From: Marivita sp046591575
Lineage (GTDB): Bacteria; Pseudomonadota; Alphaproteobacteria; Rhodobacterales; Rhodobacteraceae
Direction of reading: 5' to 3'
Length of the DNA stretch: 64,000 nucleotides
Assembly (NCBI RefSeq): GCF_046591575.1
Contig: NZ_JBIQWA010000002.1
Span: 62,001-126,000 of the forward strand
Part shown: piece after piece, positions 8,435 to 16,547 of the stretch
How the letters are laid out: each line of letters opens with the position of its first letter
Position numbering within the stretch: position 1 is the first letter of the stretch
Translations under genes and position numbers: made by a program
Notes under the pieces: model-generated
What the model saw: the letters and a program-made list of their open reading frames with translations, nothing else
Told to the model about the DNA's origin: nothing
Databases searched by the model: none

Positions 8435-9073
8435 TTAGCGGATGGGAGCCAGCAAGGCATCTGTCGCGCGGCAATCCCTGATGACATCGACACCGCATGG
8501 CACCGGGTCCAGTGATCTGGACAAACAGATACGCGCTTCCTGAATGCGCCCGGCTTTGCAGGTGATGGTGATCATGTCGCGCGTGAGCTGCGGGTTTGCC
8601 TTGATGAACGCCTCTTCAACCACGGCTGCGGGCAAAGTGACCGGTTGGTCCAGTTTCCGGAACACATCCGGGCGCGTGATCATGTCATAGGCTTGCCGCG
8701 AGGTGGCGTAATAGTCGGTCGCCGACAGACCGGAACACACGCCATGCTTGTTCCACTGATGCCAGGCCAGACCGGGCGTGCCCATGATATCGGCCATGCC
8801 CCGCGTCATTGCGCGCGACGGGTTGCGATGGGTGGTCGGACAGTAGGACGGCCAGCCGCGATCATATTGGGGCCAAAGCCCGTGCATCATCCAGCCGAAA
8901 TCTGCATCCTCGGAACATTGCGGTGACTGGCGCGCGTCGCCCTCGATGGCGCACCATGTCGGTGACCAACTAAGCGATAGCACATAATAGTCAAACGCGC
9001 CGGATTGTTCCCCTTTGGCCACGGCCACAGTGGCCCAAACTGCTGTCACCAGACCAATGATCCACGCCTGCAT
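8435..9073 (-). CDS. secreted ribonuclease T2 family protein with E-to-Q change in CAS II
   Basis: RNase T2 family endoribonuclease of 212 residues with a signal peptide (residues 1-19), so probably periplasmic or secreted; these enzymes cut single-stranded RNA through a 2',3'-cyclic intermediate. CAS I is visible as HGLWPQ (residues 64-69). CAS II reads HQWNKHG (105-111), where the classical HEWxKHG has the catalytic glutamate: Gln106 replaces it. The catalytic histidines and lysine (His64, His110, Lys109) are kept, and several cysteines (41, 53, 78, 113 and later) suggest disulfides. Activity may be reduced or the lineage may tolerate Gln. Confidence 0.9.
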   Translation of the reverse strand: MQAWIIGLVTAVWATVAVAKGEQSGAFDYYVLSLSWSPTWCAIEGDARQSPQCSEDADFGWMMHGLWPQYDRGWPSYCPTTHRNPSRAMTRGMADIMGTPGLAWHQWNKHGVCSGLSATDYYATSRQAYDMITRPDVFRKLDQPVTLPAAVVEEAFIKANPQLTRDMITITCKAGRIQEARICLSRSLDPVPCGVDVIRDCRATDALLAPIR

Positions 9074-9208
9074 TTTCTCTTTCCTCTTTGCTCTTGCGCG
9101 ATTATAAGCGCGCCAAGTTCCCTGACAATGGAAACCGGTCCCGGCACCTCTGGGGCCTCTCGGACAGCCTCCGAGAGATCAAGAAAGCTTTGCGTAAGGA
9201 GACGCGAG

Positions 9209-9970
9209 ATGGGCAAACCGATTATGGCCAAAGCCACTGCCGTCTGGCTGGTGGACAACACAACACTGACCTTCAAGCAGATCGCCGATTTCACCGGTAT
9301 GCACGAGCTTGAAGTGCAGGGCATCGCAGACGGAGATGTGGCCGCAGGTGTCAAAGGGTTTGACCCCATCGCCAACAATCAGTTGGATGCCGAAGAGATC
9401 AAAAAGGGTGAGAACAATCCGCTGCATGCCCTGAAGCTCAAGATCTATGCCGCCGCGCAAGGCGAAGAGAAACGCCGTGGTCCGCGCTACACGCCGCTGT
9501 CAAAACGTCAGGACCGTCCGGCGTCGATTCTGTGGCTGGTCAAGTTTCACCCCGAACTGAGCGACGGCCAGATTTCGAAACTGGTGGGCACCACCAAACC
9601 GACCATTCAGGCGATCCGCGAGCGCACCCATTGGAACATCAACAATATCCAGCCGATTGACCCGGTCGCATTGGGGCTGTGCAAACAATCCGAACTGGAT
9701 GCCGCCGTCGCCAAAGCCGCGAAAAAGCAGGAAGCGGTGATGACTGATGACGAGCGCCGCAAATTGGTGTCGACGGAGCAGAGCCTTGATATGGACACCG
9801 AACCACGTTTGCCAAGCGCAATCGAAGGTTTGGAGACCTTTAGCCTGACCACGCCGGACGAGGATGAAACCAAGACAAGCGAAGAAGATTACACGGACGC
9901 GGACAGCTTTTTCAACTTGCCGGACAGCGATGTCGAGGACGAGGACGAAGAGGATGCCAGCGACAAGTGA
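9209..9970 (+). CDS. trcR: cell-cycle transcriptional regulator TrcR (DUF1013)
   Basis: DUF1013/TrcR-family protein of 253 residues, a conserved alphaproteobacterial regulator linked to cell-cycle transcription. Two HTH-like segments are visible: AVWLVDNTTLTFKQIADFTG near the N-terminus and ASILWLVKFHPELSDGQISKLVGTT around residues 110-135, with GIADGDVAAGVKGFDPI between. The C-terminal 60 residues are strongly acidic (VEDEDEEDASD). The ATG at 9209 follows TAAGGAG by seven bases, which decides it over an upstream open frame. A strong hairpin terminator follows. Confidence 0.92.
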   Translation: MGKPIMAKATAVWLVDNTTLTFKQIADFTGMHELEVQGIADGDVAAGVKGFDPIANNQLDAEEIKKGENNPLHALKLKIYAAAQGEEKRRGPRYTPLSKRQDRPASILWLVKFHPELSDGQISKLVGTTKPTIQAIRERTHWNINNIQPIDPVALGLCKQSELDAAVAKAAKKQEAVMTDDERRKLVSTEQSLDMDTEPRLPSAIEGLETFSLTTPDEDETKTSEEDYTDADSFFNLPDSDVEDEDEEDASDK

Positions 9971-9985
9971 TCGCGGTTTCCGAAC

Positions 9986-10024
9986 AAAAAACCCGGCCCC
10001 GTTTAACGGTGCCGGGTTTTTTTT
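9986..10024. terminator. bidirectional rho-independent terminator between trcR and the rhodanese gene
   Basis: Stem AACCCGGC/GCCGGGTT around 9990-9996 and 10011-10018, with A-run on the left and an eight-base T-run on the right. It can end trcR on the plus strand and the convergent rhodanese transcript on the minus strand. Confidence 0.85.
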
Positions 10025-10041
10025 GTGCGACGAGGCTATGA

Positions 10042-10425
10042 TCAGCCGGATTTTTTCATCTCTTTCGGACCGCCGGTCGACACATCGGTGCCCATATAGG
10101 GCAGGCCGCTGTCTTTCCATGCCACAAAGCCGCCGGCCATATGTGCGATGCGGTCCGCGCCGGCCTTCAACACCTGTTCGGCCACTTTGGCCGACCGCAC
10201 ACCCGAGCCGCAGTGAAACACGATCTGCTTGCTGTTCTGATCGGGCATGTGATCGGCCTGAAAGGATTGCATCGGTGCCAACAACGCTCCGGTGATCCGT
10301 TCCAGCGCGAATTCCTGAGGCGTGCGCACGTCGATCAAGATGATTTCGTTTTTTGCAAACGCCTTGGCCACTTCGTCCGGTGTCCAGTTTTCAAGTGTTC
10401 CATTGTCGGTCTGTTCGATGTCCAT
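10042..10425 (-). CDS. single-domain rhodanese (thiosulfate/persulfide sulfurtransferase)
   Basis: Single rhodanese domain of 127 residues. The active-site loop is CGSGVRS with the persulfide-forming Cys72, preceded by IVFHC; the CH2A-like LIDVRTPQEFALERITGA motif is at residues 30-47. The gene starts 10 bases after the stop of a persulfide dioxygenase-like gene, the classic pairing in which the rhodanese moves sulfane sulfur between glutathione and thiosulfate/sulfite while the dioxygenase oxidises glutathione persulfide. A cytoplasmic role in sulfide detoxification is inferred from this. Confidence 0.9.
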   Translation of the reverse strand: MDIEQTDNGTLENWTPDEVAKAFAKNEIILIDVRTPQEFALERITGALLAPMQSFQADHMPDQNSKQIVFHCGSGVRSAKVAEQVLKAGADRIAHMAGGFVAWKDSGLPYMGTDVSTGGPKEMKKSG

Positions 10426-10435
10426 CCGTGTCCTC

Positions 10436-11335
10436 CTAAAAGCGGTTCAATGGGATTTTCAGATAGCTGCGCCCATCCGCTTCGGCCTTTGGCGCACGTC
10501 CGGCACGCAGGTTCATTTGAAGCACATGCAGCATACGGTCCGGCAAGGCCAGCGACCTGTCACGCCCCTCGCGTTGCGCGATATAGGCGTCTTTGGTCAC
10601 ACCGCCGCCGATATGAATATTTTGTCGCCGTTGTTCGGCCACGGTCGATTCCCAGGTGGGGGCCGGTCGCGTGTCCGTTCCATAATCATGGCCGACGAAC
10701 AGCCGGGTTTGATCAGGCAGATCAAGAATGGCCTGCAAGGACGCCCAAAGATCTTCGGCGGTTCCACCGGGAAAGTCGGCGCGCGACGTGCCTGCGTCGG
10801 GTTGCATAAACGTGTCATGCACGAAAGCCGCATCATCGCCAACGATATAGGTGATCGACCCCAACGTGTGACCCGGCGACAGCATCACCCGCACGGGCAG
10901 GGTGCCGATCTTGAAGCTGTCGCCATCGGCAAACAGGTGATCGAACGCCGCTTTCGGATCGAACGCGTCCGGCAGGTGATAAAAATCGCGCCACAGCTTT
11001 GCGATCTGTTGTATTTTCTCTCCGATCGCATTCGGCTTGCCCAGCCTGTCTTTCAGATAGGCCGATGCCATCAGGTGATCTGCGTGCGGGTGCGTGTCGA
11101 GAATCCACTCGATCTCGGCCCCTTCGCTTTCGGCAAATCGTAAAATGGCGTCAACACTGTCGGTTTTGGTCGATGCGCTTTCGGGATCAAAGGTCAGCAC
11201 CGTGTCAATCAGCGCGGCTTTGCGCGTGTTCGGGTCGACCACAAGGTACTGAATGCTGCCGGTGTCCGCGTCGTAAAAACCGGTGACCTCGGCCGATCCG
11301 CTTCCGGTTGACTGGCTGGTGCGTGATACTGTCAT
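10436..11335 (-). CDS. persulfide dioxygenase-like metallo-beta-lactamase fold protein (ETHE1/Blh type)
   Basis: MBL-fold protein of 299 residues resembling ETHE1/Blh persulfide dioxygenases, which oxidise glutathione persulfide to sulfite. The metal motif THPHADH puts His82, His84, Asp86 and His87 in place; a further His is in SPGHTLGS and one in FVGHDYG. The ETHE1-type signature GTSRADFPGG and the C-terminal LPDRMLHVLQMNLRAG are present. The frame extends upstream into recR, but the ATG at 11335 has GGAGGG just before it and avoids the overlap. It forms an operon with the rhodanese. No BigR-type regulator gene is present in the window. Confidence 0.88.
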   Translation of the reverse strand: MTVSRTSQSTGSGSAEVTGFYDADTGSIQYLVVDPNTRKAALIDTVLTFDPESASTKTDSVDAILRFAESEGAEIEWILDTHPHADHLMASAYLKDRLGKPNAIGEKIQQIAKLWRDFYHLPDAFDPKAAFDHLFADGDSFKIGTLPVRVMLSPGHTLGSITYIVGDDAAFVHDTFMQPDAGTSRADFPGGTAEDLWASLQAILDLPDQTRLFVGHDYGTDTRPAPTWESTVAEQRRQNIHIGGGVTKDAYIAQREGRDRSLALPDRMLHVLQMNLRAGRAPKAEADGRSYLKIPLNRF

Positions 11336-11405
11336 GGTATGCCCTCCGATGTTATGTCCGAAACGGCTGTGGCACTGACATGTTCCATTTTTTGAAGATG
11401 TTTTT

Positions 11406-11999
11406 TCAAACAGTTTTGCGCGCATTCAAGGCAGCGGTGATCGTGCCTTCATCCAGATAATCCAGTTCCCCGCCAATCGGGACACCCTGGGCCAGAGATG
11501 TGAGCGTCACGCGGCCTTCCAGATGGTCGGCGATGTAATGAGCTGTTGTCTGACCGTCGATAGTGGCGTTCAAGGCAAGGATCACTTCGGTCACCTCTTC
11601 GCTTTCAACGCGGCTTTGCAGTTTCGGGATACGCAGCTCTTCCGGCCCGATTGCATCCAGCGCGGACAGCGTACCGCCCAGCACATGATACCGCCCCTTG
11701 AACACGCCAGACCGCTCGATGGCCCACAGGTCCGAGACATCCTCGACCACGCAAAGCAGACCGTTGTTGCGTTGATTGTCCTGACAGATCTCGCAAATGT
11801 CCTGCGTTCCGATATTGCCACAATTTAGGCATTCGCGTGCATCGCGTGCCACACGGGTCATCAACTCGGCCAGAGGGCCCAGCAACAGCGACCGTTTCCG
11901 GATCATCTGCAGCACTGCCCGCCGGGCGGATCTTGGACCCAGCCCCGGCAGTCGCGCCATCATGGCGATCAACGCTTCTATGTCATTGTCGTCGCGCAT
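11406..11999 (-). CDS. recR: recombination mediator protein RecR
   Basis: RecR, 197 residues, which with RecO (and RecF) helps load RecA at gaps. Domains in order: helix-hairpin-helix LPGLGPRSARRAVLQM (residues 17-32), a C4 zinc finger CLNCGNIGTQDICEIC (57-72), and a TOPRIM domain starting LLCVVEDVSDLWAIE with SRVESEEVTEVILALN further on. Length is normal. It follows ybaB and dnaX on the same strand, the conserved bacterial order dnaX-ybaB-recR. Confidence 0.97.
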   Translation of the reverse strand: MRDDNDIEALIAMMARLPGLGPRSARRAVLQMIRKRSLLLGPLAELMTRVARDARECLNCGNIGTQDICEICQDNQRNNGLLCVVEDVSDLWAIERSGVFKGRYHVLGGTLSALDAIGPEELRIPKLQSRVESEEVTEVILALNATIDGQTTAHYIADHLEGRVTLTSLAQGVPIGGELDYLDEGTITAALNARKTV

Positions 12000-12021
12000 C
12001 AGCCGCGTGTGATCCTGTCGG

Positions 12022-12366
12022 TCAAAACGGCAGGTTCATTCCGGGGGGCAAACCCAGACCCTCGGTCAGCTTGGACATCTCTTCCTGGGATTTGTCCTGC
12101 GCTTTTTGCTGTGCGTCCTTGATCGCGGCCAGGATCAGGTCTTCGACCACTTCCTTGTCATCGCCGTTAAAGATCGACGGGTCGATATCAAGGGCCGTCA
12201 ATTCGCCCTTGGCGGTCGAGGTCGCCTTGACCAGACCGGCCCCGGATTCCCCCACAACCGTAATCGACGCCAGGTCTTCCTGCATCTGGGCCATCTTGCC
12301 CTGCATCTCCTGTGCGGCCTTCATCATCTTGGCCATGTCACCCATCTGGCCCAAACCCTTAAACAT
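12022..12366 (-). CDS. ybaB: YbaB/EbfC family nucleoid-associated protein
   Basis: YbaB/EbfC family DNA-binding protein, 114 residues, a dimeric nucleoid-associated protein. Seen here: the N-terminal GLGQMGDMAKMMKAAQEMQGKMAQMQEDL helix, then a beta-rich core and a C-terminal PPGMNLPF ending usual for alphaproteobacterial members. It lies between dnaX and recR, the standard neighbourhood. The 148 bases between it and dnaX hold no gene, and I looked there for a 4.5S RNA without success. Confidence 0.95.
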   Translation of the reverse strand: MFKGLGQMGDMAKMMKAAQEMQGKMAQMQEDLASITVVGESGAGLVKATSTAKGELTALDIDPSIFNGDDKEVVEDLILAAIKDAQQKAQDKSQEEMSKLTEGLGLPPGMNLPF

Positions 12367-12514
12367 CTGTCGTTCTCCGCTTGTCAGCGCTCCCAGGTGG
12401 GGGCGCGGTGTAAAAGATCATCCCAACACATATTGCAGCGATGATGCCAATGAACAAGGCAGGACACCCGATACAGCCTTCGGTCAAGTACCGGGCCGGG
12501 CAGGGCTGACAGGA

Positions 12515-14263
12515 TCAGTCCTCCTCGAACGGGTCCCATTCATCTTCCACTTCGGGCAAAGCGTCTGCTTCGGCCTCGGCTGCGATCTGGTCCTGTGTGC
12601 GGACCTCTTCGATTGTCGCACCGGGAAAGGCGTCCAGAACCGCTTTCACAAGCGGATGCTCTGCCGCCTCGGCCTTGATTGCGACAAGTGCAGCATCCTT
12701 GCGCTCGGCAATTGTTTCGGCGTCCGAATCGTTGACGACCGACACGCCCCAACGATTGCCGGTCCAGCGCTGCAACGCGCTGCCAAGCCGCGCGGCAAGA
12801 TCGGCAGGTGCATTGTTCGTTGGCGTAAATTCAATGCGGCCCGGTTGATAGGCCGCCAACCGAACACAGCCCTCGACCTCGACCAACAGCTTCACATCGC
12901 GGTTCGCGCGGATCAGGTCGACCACATGCTCAAAGGTGGGAAATCGCGCCAGCGCCTGATCTGCGGCAAGCGCCACCGCGGCACCGCCATGGGACGCATG
13001 GGGGCCCGATTGCGGTGCATGGGTCGCGGCAGGGGTGCCAAGAGCCGTGGCCCCGTGCGACCCACCGGCCTGTGGTCCACCACCCGCAGGCGGCTGGGGT
13101 GGGGGCGGCGCGTCTTGCAAGCGTTTCACCAGATCCTCTGGGCTGGGCAATTCGGACACATGGGTCATTCGGATGATCGCCATTTCGGCGGCCATCATCG
13201 CGTTCGGGGCCTGGGCCACCTCGTCCAGCGCCTTGAGCAGCATCTGCCAAAGCCGGGTCAGAGGGCGCATGCCGAGGGCTGCCGCAAAATCCTGCCCACG
13301 CTGGCGTTCGTCGGGGCCGATGGTGGGGTCTTCGGCGGCCTCGGGCGTGATTTTGACAACTGAAATCCAATGCGTGATTTCGGCCAGATCCCGCAACACC
13401 GCCATCGGATCAGCGCCATCTGCGTATTGGGCGGACAATTCGGTCAACGCGCCTGCCGCGTCGCCTTTCATCACCAGATCAAACAGATCCAGAACGCGCC
13501 CGCGATCGGCCAGACCCAGCATCGCCCGGACCTGATCCGCCCCGGTTTCCCCCGCGCCATGGCTGATCGCCTGATCCAGAAGCGATGTCGCATCGCGGGC
13601 CGAGCCTTCGGCGGCGCGGGTGATCAACGCCAATGCATCATCGGTGATGTCGGCCCCTTCGGAAGTGGCGATCCGGCGCAGCATTTGAAGCATCATCTCG
13701 GGTTCGATCCGGCGCAGATCGAACCGCTGACAGCGCGACAGAACGGTCACCGGAACCTTGCGGATTTCCGTGGTGGCAAAGATGAATTTCACATGCTCGG
13801 GCGGCTCTTCCAATGTCTTCAACAACGCGTTGAACGCGCTGGTGGACAGCATGTGAACCTCGTCGATGATGTAGATCTTGTAGCGGGCAGAGGCCGCGCG
13901 GTAATGCACCGAATCGATGATTTCGCGAATGTCGCCCACACCGGTGCGCGACGCGGCGTCCATCTCCATCACATCGACATGACGCCCTTCCATGATCGCC
14001 ACACAATGTTCGCATTGGCCGCACGGTTCGGTGGTTGGCCCGCCCGCGCCATCGGTGCCGATACAGTTCAGACCCTTTGCAATGATCCGTGCGGTGGTGG
14101 TTTTGCCAATCCCGCGAATGCCGGTCATCACAAAGGCCTGCGCAATGCGATCTGCCTCAAACGCGTTTTTGAGTGTGCGCACCATCGCCTCCTGGCCGAC
14201 AAGATCGGCAAAGGTTTCCGGGCGATACTTGCGGGCAAGCACCTGATAGGGTGTGTCGGACAT
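12515..14263 (-). CDS. dnaX: DNA polymerase III subunit gamma/tau
   Basis: Clamp-loader ATPase of 582 residues. The AAA+ domain has Walker A GIRGIGKTT (48-56), a zinc module with CGQCEHC (81-87) plus an earlier Cys67, Walker B IIDEVHML near residue 130 and the SRCQRF sensor/arginine-finger segment near 175. A Pro/Gly/His-rich linker around residues 385-430 (PPPPQPPAGGGPQAGG) separates the tau-specific C-terminal region, which ends in an acidic DEWDPFEED tail. I see no A-run slippery site, so production of a short gamma form by frameshift is not evident. First gene of the dnaX-ybaB-recR cluster. Confidence 0.97.
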   Translation of the reverse strand: MSDTPYQVLARKYRPETFADLVGQEAMVRTLKNAFEADRIAQAFVMTGIRGIGKTTTARIIAKGLNCIGTDGAGGPTTEPCGQCEHCVAIMEGRHVDVMEMDAASRTGVGDIREIIDSVHYRAASARYKIYIIDEVHMLSTSAFNALLKTLEEPPEHVKFIFATTEIRKVPVTVLSRCQRFDLRRIEPEMMLQMLRRIATSEGADITDDALALITRAAEGSARDATSLLDQAISHGAGETGADQVRAMLGLADRGRVLDLFDLVMKGDAAGALTELSAQYADGADPMAVLRDLAEITHWISVVKITPEAAEDPTIGPDERQRGQDFAAALGMRPLTRLWQMLLKALDEVAQAPNAMMAAEMAIIRMTHVSELPSPEDLVKRLQDAPPPPQPPAGGGPQAGGSHGATALGTPAATHAPQSGPHASHGGAAVALAADQALARFPTFEHVVDLIRANRDVKLLVEVEGCVRLAAYQPGRIEFTPTNNAPADLAARLGSALQRWTGNRWGVSVVNDSDAETIAERKDAALVAIKAEAAEHPLVKAVLDAFPGATIEEVRTQDQIAAEAEADALPEVEDEWDPFEED

Positions 14264-14314
14264 GGGTGTTCTTTCCTCGGCTTGGCGCTCAGGCTACCTG
14301 ATCCGGGGGAGGAT

Positions 14315-14698
14315 TCACAACAACCAAAGAATGACCCCCGTCGCCGAAGTGCCGATTCCGAAAGCAATCGTGATCACGGTGATATAATCACGGGATTGCC
14401 CGTTCGCGTCATGCGTGCTGAGCGAGTCTTTCGTGCGCTTGGCTTGCCGCCATGCCGACACAAAGATCAAAAGCGCCGCGACGATAAAAACGGTGGCCAC
14501 CACCTTGGGCACCCAGGTTGGCTCGTACGGGCGAAACAGCGCCCTGAGGCCAAGCGCGATGGCAACAGAGGCCATGCCGGTGCGCAGCCAGCCTGCGAAC
14601 GTGCGTTCATTGGCCAGAACCGTCCGGTCCTCGGCCCAGTCGGTGCGGTTTTCGGCGTATTCAGTGCGGTCTTTGGCCAGTCCGGTCTTGTCGCTCAT
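14315..14698 (-). CDS. DUF202 small membrane protein with heptad-repeat N-terminus
   Basis: Small integral membrane protein of 127 residues with the DUF202 core: LANERTFAGWLRTGMASVAIALG, which is the family signature, then two further hydrophobic helices (about residues 65-82 and 107-127). Before the core there are three near-identical heptads (DRTEYAE, NRTDWAE, DRTVLAN) that could form a short amphipathic helix on the cytoplasmic face. The function of DUF202 is not established. It lies between dnaX and rpsI, on the same strand as both. Confidence 0.85.
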   Translation of the reverse strand: MSDKTGLAKDRTEYAENRTDWAEDRTVLANERTFAGWLRTGMASVAIALGLRALFRPYEPTWVPKVVATVFIVAALLIFVSAWRQAKRTKDSLSTHDANGQSRDYITVITIAFGIGTSATGVILWLL

Positions 14699-14756
14699 GC
14701 GTTGACGCTACTGCCGGAGGGGCCGGTGACCAATATCGAAAATGTCACCACGCAAG

Positions 14757-14785
14757 AAAAAGGCCACCGCGACGGGTGGCCTTTT
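14757..14785 (-). terminator. rho-independent terminator of rplM-rpsI
   Basis: Stem GGCCACC/GGTGGCC (14762-14768 with 14775-14781) with flanking A5 and T4 runs. Read on the minus strand it follows the rpsI stop by about 25 bases. Confidence 0.85.
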
Positions 14786-14807
14786 GAAAACGATCGGTGA
14801 AAAACGA

Positions 14808-15296
14808 TCAGCGCTTGGAGAACTGGAAGCTCCGGCGCGCCTTGCGCTTACCGTATTTCTTGCGTTCCACAACGCGGCTGTCGCGAGTGAGGAAGCCTGC
14901 CGCCTTGAGCGCGCCGCGCAGCGACGGATCGTACAGCTGCAGCGCTTTGGAGATGCCGTGCTTGACCGCACCGGCCTGACCGGACAGACCACCGCCCTTG
15001 ACGGTTGCCATAACGTCGAACTGGTCGGCAACACCGGCCACGTCGAACGGTTGACGCAGGATCATCTGCAGAACCGGACGCGCAAAGTAAACGTTCATGT
15101 CTTTGCCGTTCACGTTGACCTTGCCGGAACCCGGCTTGATCCAGACGCGGGCAACCGCGTCTTTCCGCTTGCCGGTGGCGTAAGAGCGACCAAGATCGTC
15201 GCGCTGTGGCTCTGCCGGGGTTTCTGCAACTTCCGGAGCCGCGTCAACGCCAGCAACCGTGTTCAGGTCTTCCAAAGAAGTGATTTGCTCAGCCAT
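14808..15296 (-). CDS. rpsI: 30S ribosomal protein S9
   Basis: S9 of 162 residues with the conserved YATGKRKDAVARVWIKPGSGK segment (about 38-60) and the C-terminal tail RRSFQFSKR that reaches the P-site tRNA. The first ~35 residues (AEQITSLEDLNTVAGVD...) are an acidic extension relative to the ~130-residue E. coli protein, common in alphaproteobacteria. Its ATG overlaps the TAA of rplM by one base (TAATG), so the two are translationally coupled. Confidence 0.97.
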   Translation of the reverse strand: MAEQITSLEDLNTVAGVDAAPEVAETPAEPQRDDLGRSYATGKRKDAVARVWIKPGSGKVNVNGKDMNVYFARPVLQMILRQPFDVAGVADQFDVMATVKGGGLSGQAGAVKHGISKALQLYDPSLRGALKAAGFLTRDSRVVERKKYGKRKARRSFQFSKR

Positions 15297-15760
15297 TATT
15301 TCGCCGTCCGTGTGTTCTTGGAGTTCATGGACTTCACATCCAGCACTTCGGGGCTTTGCGCCTCGTGGGGATGCTCGGCTCCGGCATAGACACGCAGGTT
15401 TGTCATGATCTTGCGCGAAAGGCGGTTGCCCGGCAGCATACGCTGAACCGCTTTGGTCACAACGCGCTCTGGATGGGCACCTTCCAGGATCTGCTGCTTG
15501 GTACGGGACTTGATGCCGCCCGGATATCCGGTGTGCCAGTAGAAATGTTCCTGACGCTTGTTGCCGGTCAACTGGATCTTGTCCGCGTTGATCACGATAA
15601 CATTGTCACCGGTGTCCATATGCGGGGTGAAGGTCGCCTTGTGCTTGCCGCGCAGGCGTGTGGCAACGATCGACGCAAGACGGCCAAGCACGACGCCTTC
15701 GGCGTCGATGATGATCCATTTCTTGTCGATATCTGCCGGTGTTGCAGAATAGGTTTTCAT
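15296..15760 (-). CDS. rplM: 50S ribosomal protein L13
   Basis: L13 of 154 residues, an early assembly protein of the large subunit. Seen are WIIIDAEGVVLGRLASIVA near the N-terminus, HMDTGDNVIVINADKIQLTGNK, the YWHTGYPGG motif (about 75-83) and the MLPGNRLSR segment. First gene of the rplM-rpsI operon, with a sigma-70-like promoter about 70 bases upstream. Confidence 0.97.
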   Translation of the reverse strand: MKTYSATPADIDKKWIIIDAEGVVLGRLASIVATRLRGKHKATFTPHMDTGDNVIVINADKIQLTGNKRQEHFYWHTGYPGGIKSRTKQQILEGAHPERVVTKAVQRMLPGNRLSRKIMTNLRVYAGAEHPHEAQSPEVLDVKSMNSKNTRTAK

Positions 15761-15827
15761 CTTGGGAGTACCCTGACGTTTGATTGGTGAATCAGGGCCA
15801 GATCCGCCCCGAGCGTTCGATGGGCGG

Positions 15828-15855
15828 GTTATAAGGATTGCATTTCCACAGTCAA
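15828..15855 (-). promoter_or_regulatory. sigma-70-like promoter for rplM-rpsI
   Basis: On the minus strand TTGACT (15855-15850) and TATAAC (15833-15828) are separated by 16 bases, about 70 bases before the rplM start. The spacing and both hexamers are close to consensus. Confidence 0.55.
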
Positions 15856-15930
15856 GCGCGGTTCGGGGCGAAAAATCACATCAAATCAATACTTTGAAAA
15901 TAAGGTAATATGTTACCCCATCACGTGACG

Positions 15931-16461
15931 CTATTTTGCCGCGCCGCCCAGATCAAGCTTGCGATAGACCAGATAGGGGTCAAGCTCTGGCGCGTTGGCG
16001 TTGCCGTTATAGCGCTGTGTCTCGCCAAAGCCGAGCCGGTCATACAGCGCCAGCATAGAGCTGTTGCCGCGTACGGTATCGGCAAGGATGGTTGTGGCGC
16101 CCATGTCCCTGGCCTTTTCGATCCGCATCTCGATCAGACGGCGTCCCAGACCCAGACCGCGGGCCAGATCGCGGACATAGAGACGCTTCAGCTCGGCCCG
16201 GTTTGAATCGATCATCCGGATGAAACCACAGCCCAGCAAATAGCCGGATTTGTCCCGCGCGAACACGATGTCCCCGTTTGGCGGCAGAAAGTCGTCCAGA
16301 GAGGCAAGGTTTGCCGCCACCTCTTTTTCGATCGAAAATCGCGGCCCGCCGACATTCATCAGGCGTTCCTGGATCTGACCGTAATATTCCGTCAAAATAT
16401 CTGACAACTCGGCAAGGTCAGGCTTGGCCTGAGCAAAGGAAAAGGTGATGTCTAGCTGCAT
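15931..16461 (-). CDS. GNAT family N-acetyltransferase
   Basis: GNAT acetyltransferase of 176 residues. The acetyl-CoA binding motif A is seen as LKRLYVRDLARGLGLGRRLIE (near residues 90-112), with the expected R-x-x-G-x-G pattern, followed by ADTVRGNSSMLALYDRLGFGE, the usual motif B. Substrate cannot be told. It is a single gene between rplM and the MocR regulator; the 130-base gap toward rplM carries the ribosomal promoter. Confidence 0.85.
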   Translation of the reverse strand: MQLDITFSFAQAKPDLAELSDILTEYYGQIQERLMNVGGPRFSIEKEVAANLASLDDFLPPNGDIVFARDKSGYLLGCGFIRMIDSNRAELKRLYVRDLARGLGLGRRLIEMRIEKARDMGATTILADTVRGNSSMLALYDRLGFGETQRYNGNANAPELDPYLVYRKLDLGGAAK

Positions 16462-16547
16462 TCAGGGCTTTCACAGGTGAGTCGCTCGCACAGGTTACCG
16501 TCCGATCCATAGGCGAGCGACTATTTTTTGATCATTCCGGGGAAAAA

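Noticed and set aside
9005..9208. N-terminal extension of trcR
   Set aside because: The upstream codons overlap the RNase T2 start and have no family match; a ribosome-binding site supports 9209.
12367..12514. Possible 4.5S SRP RNA gene near dnaX
   Set aside because: The conserved SRP Alu/S-domain tetraloop region was not found in the gap.
11837..13363. Plus-strand open frame of 508 codons over ybaB and dnaX
   Set aside because: Long open shadows are common at this G+C content; the minus-strand products have full family motifs.
12515..14263. Programmed frameshift site in dnaX for a gamma form
   Set aside because: No A-run slippery heptamer was seen on the coding strand.
13370..14800. Plus-strand open frame of 476 codons opposite dnaX
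   Set aside because: No family-like sequence; opposite strand encodes the AAA+ domain of dnaX and a DUF202 protein.
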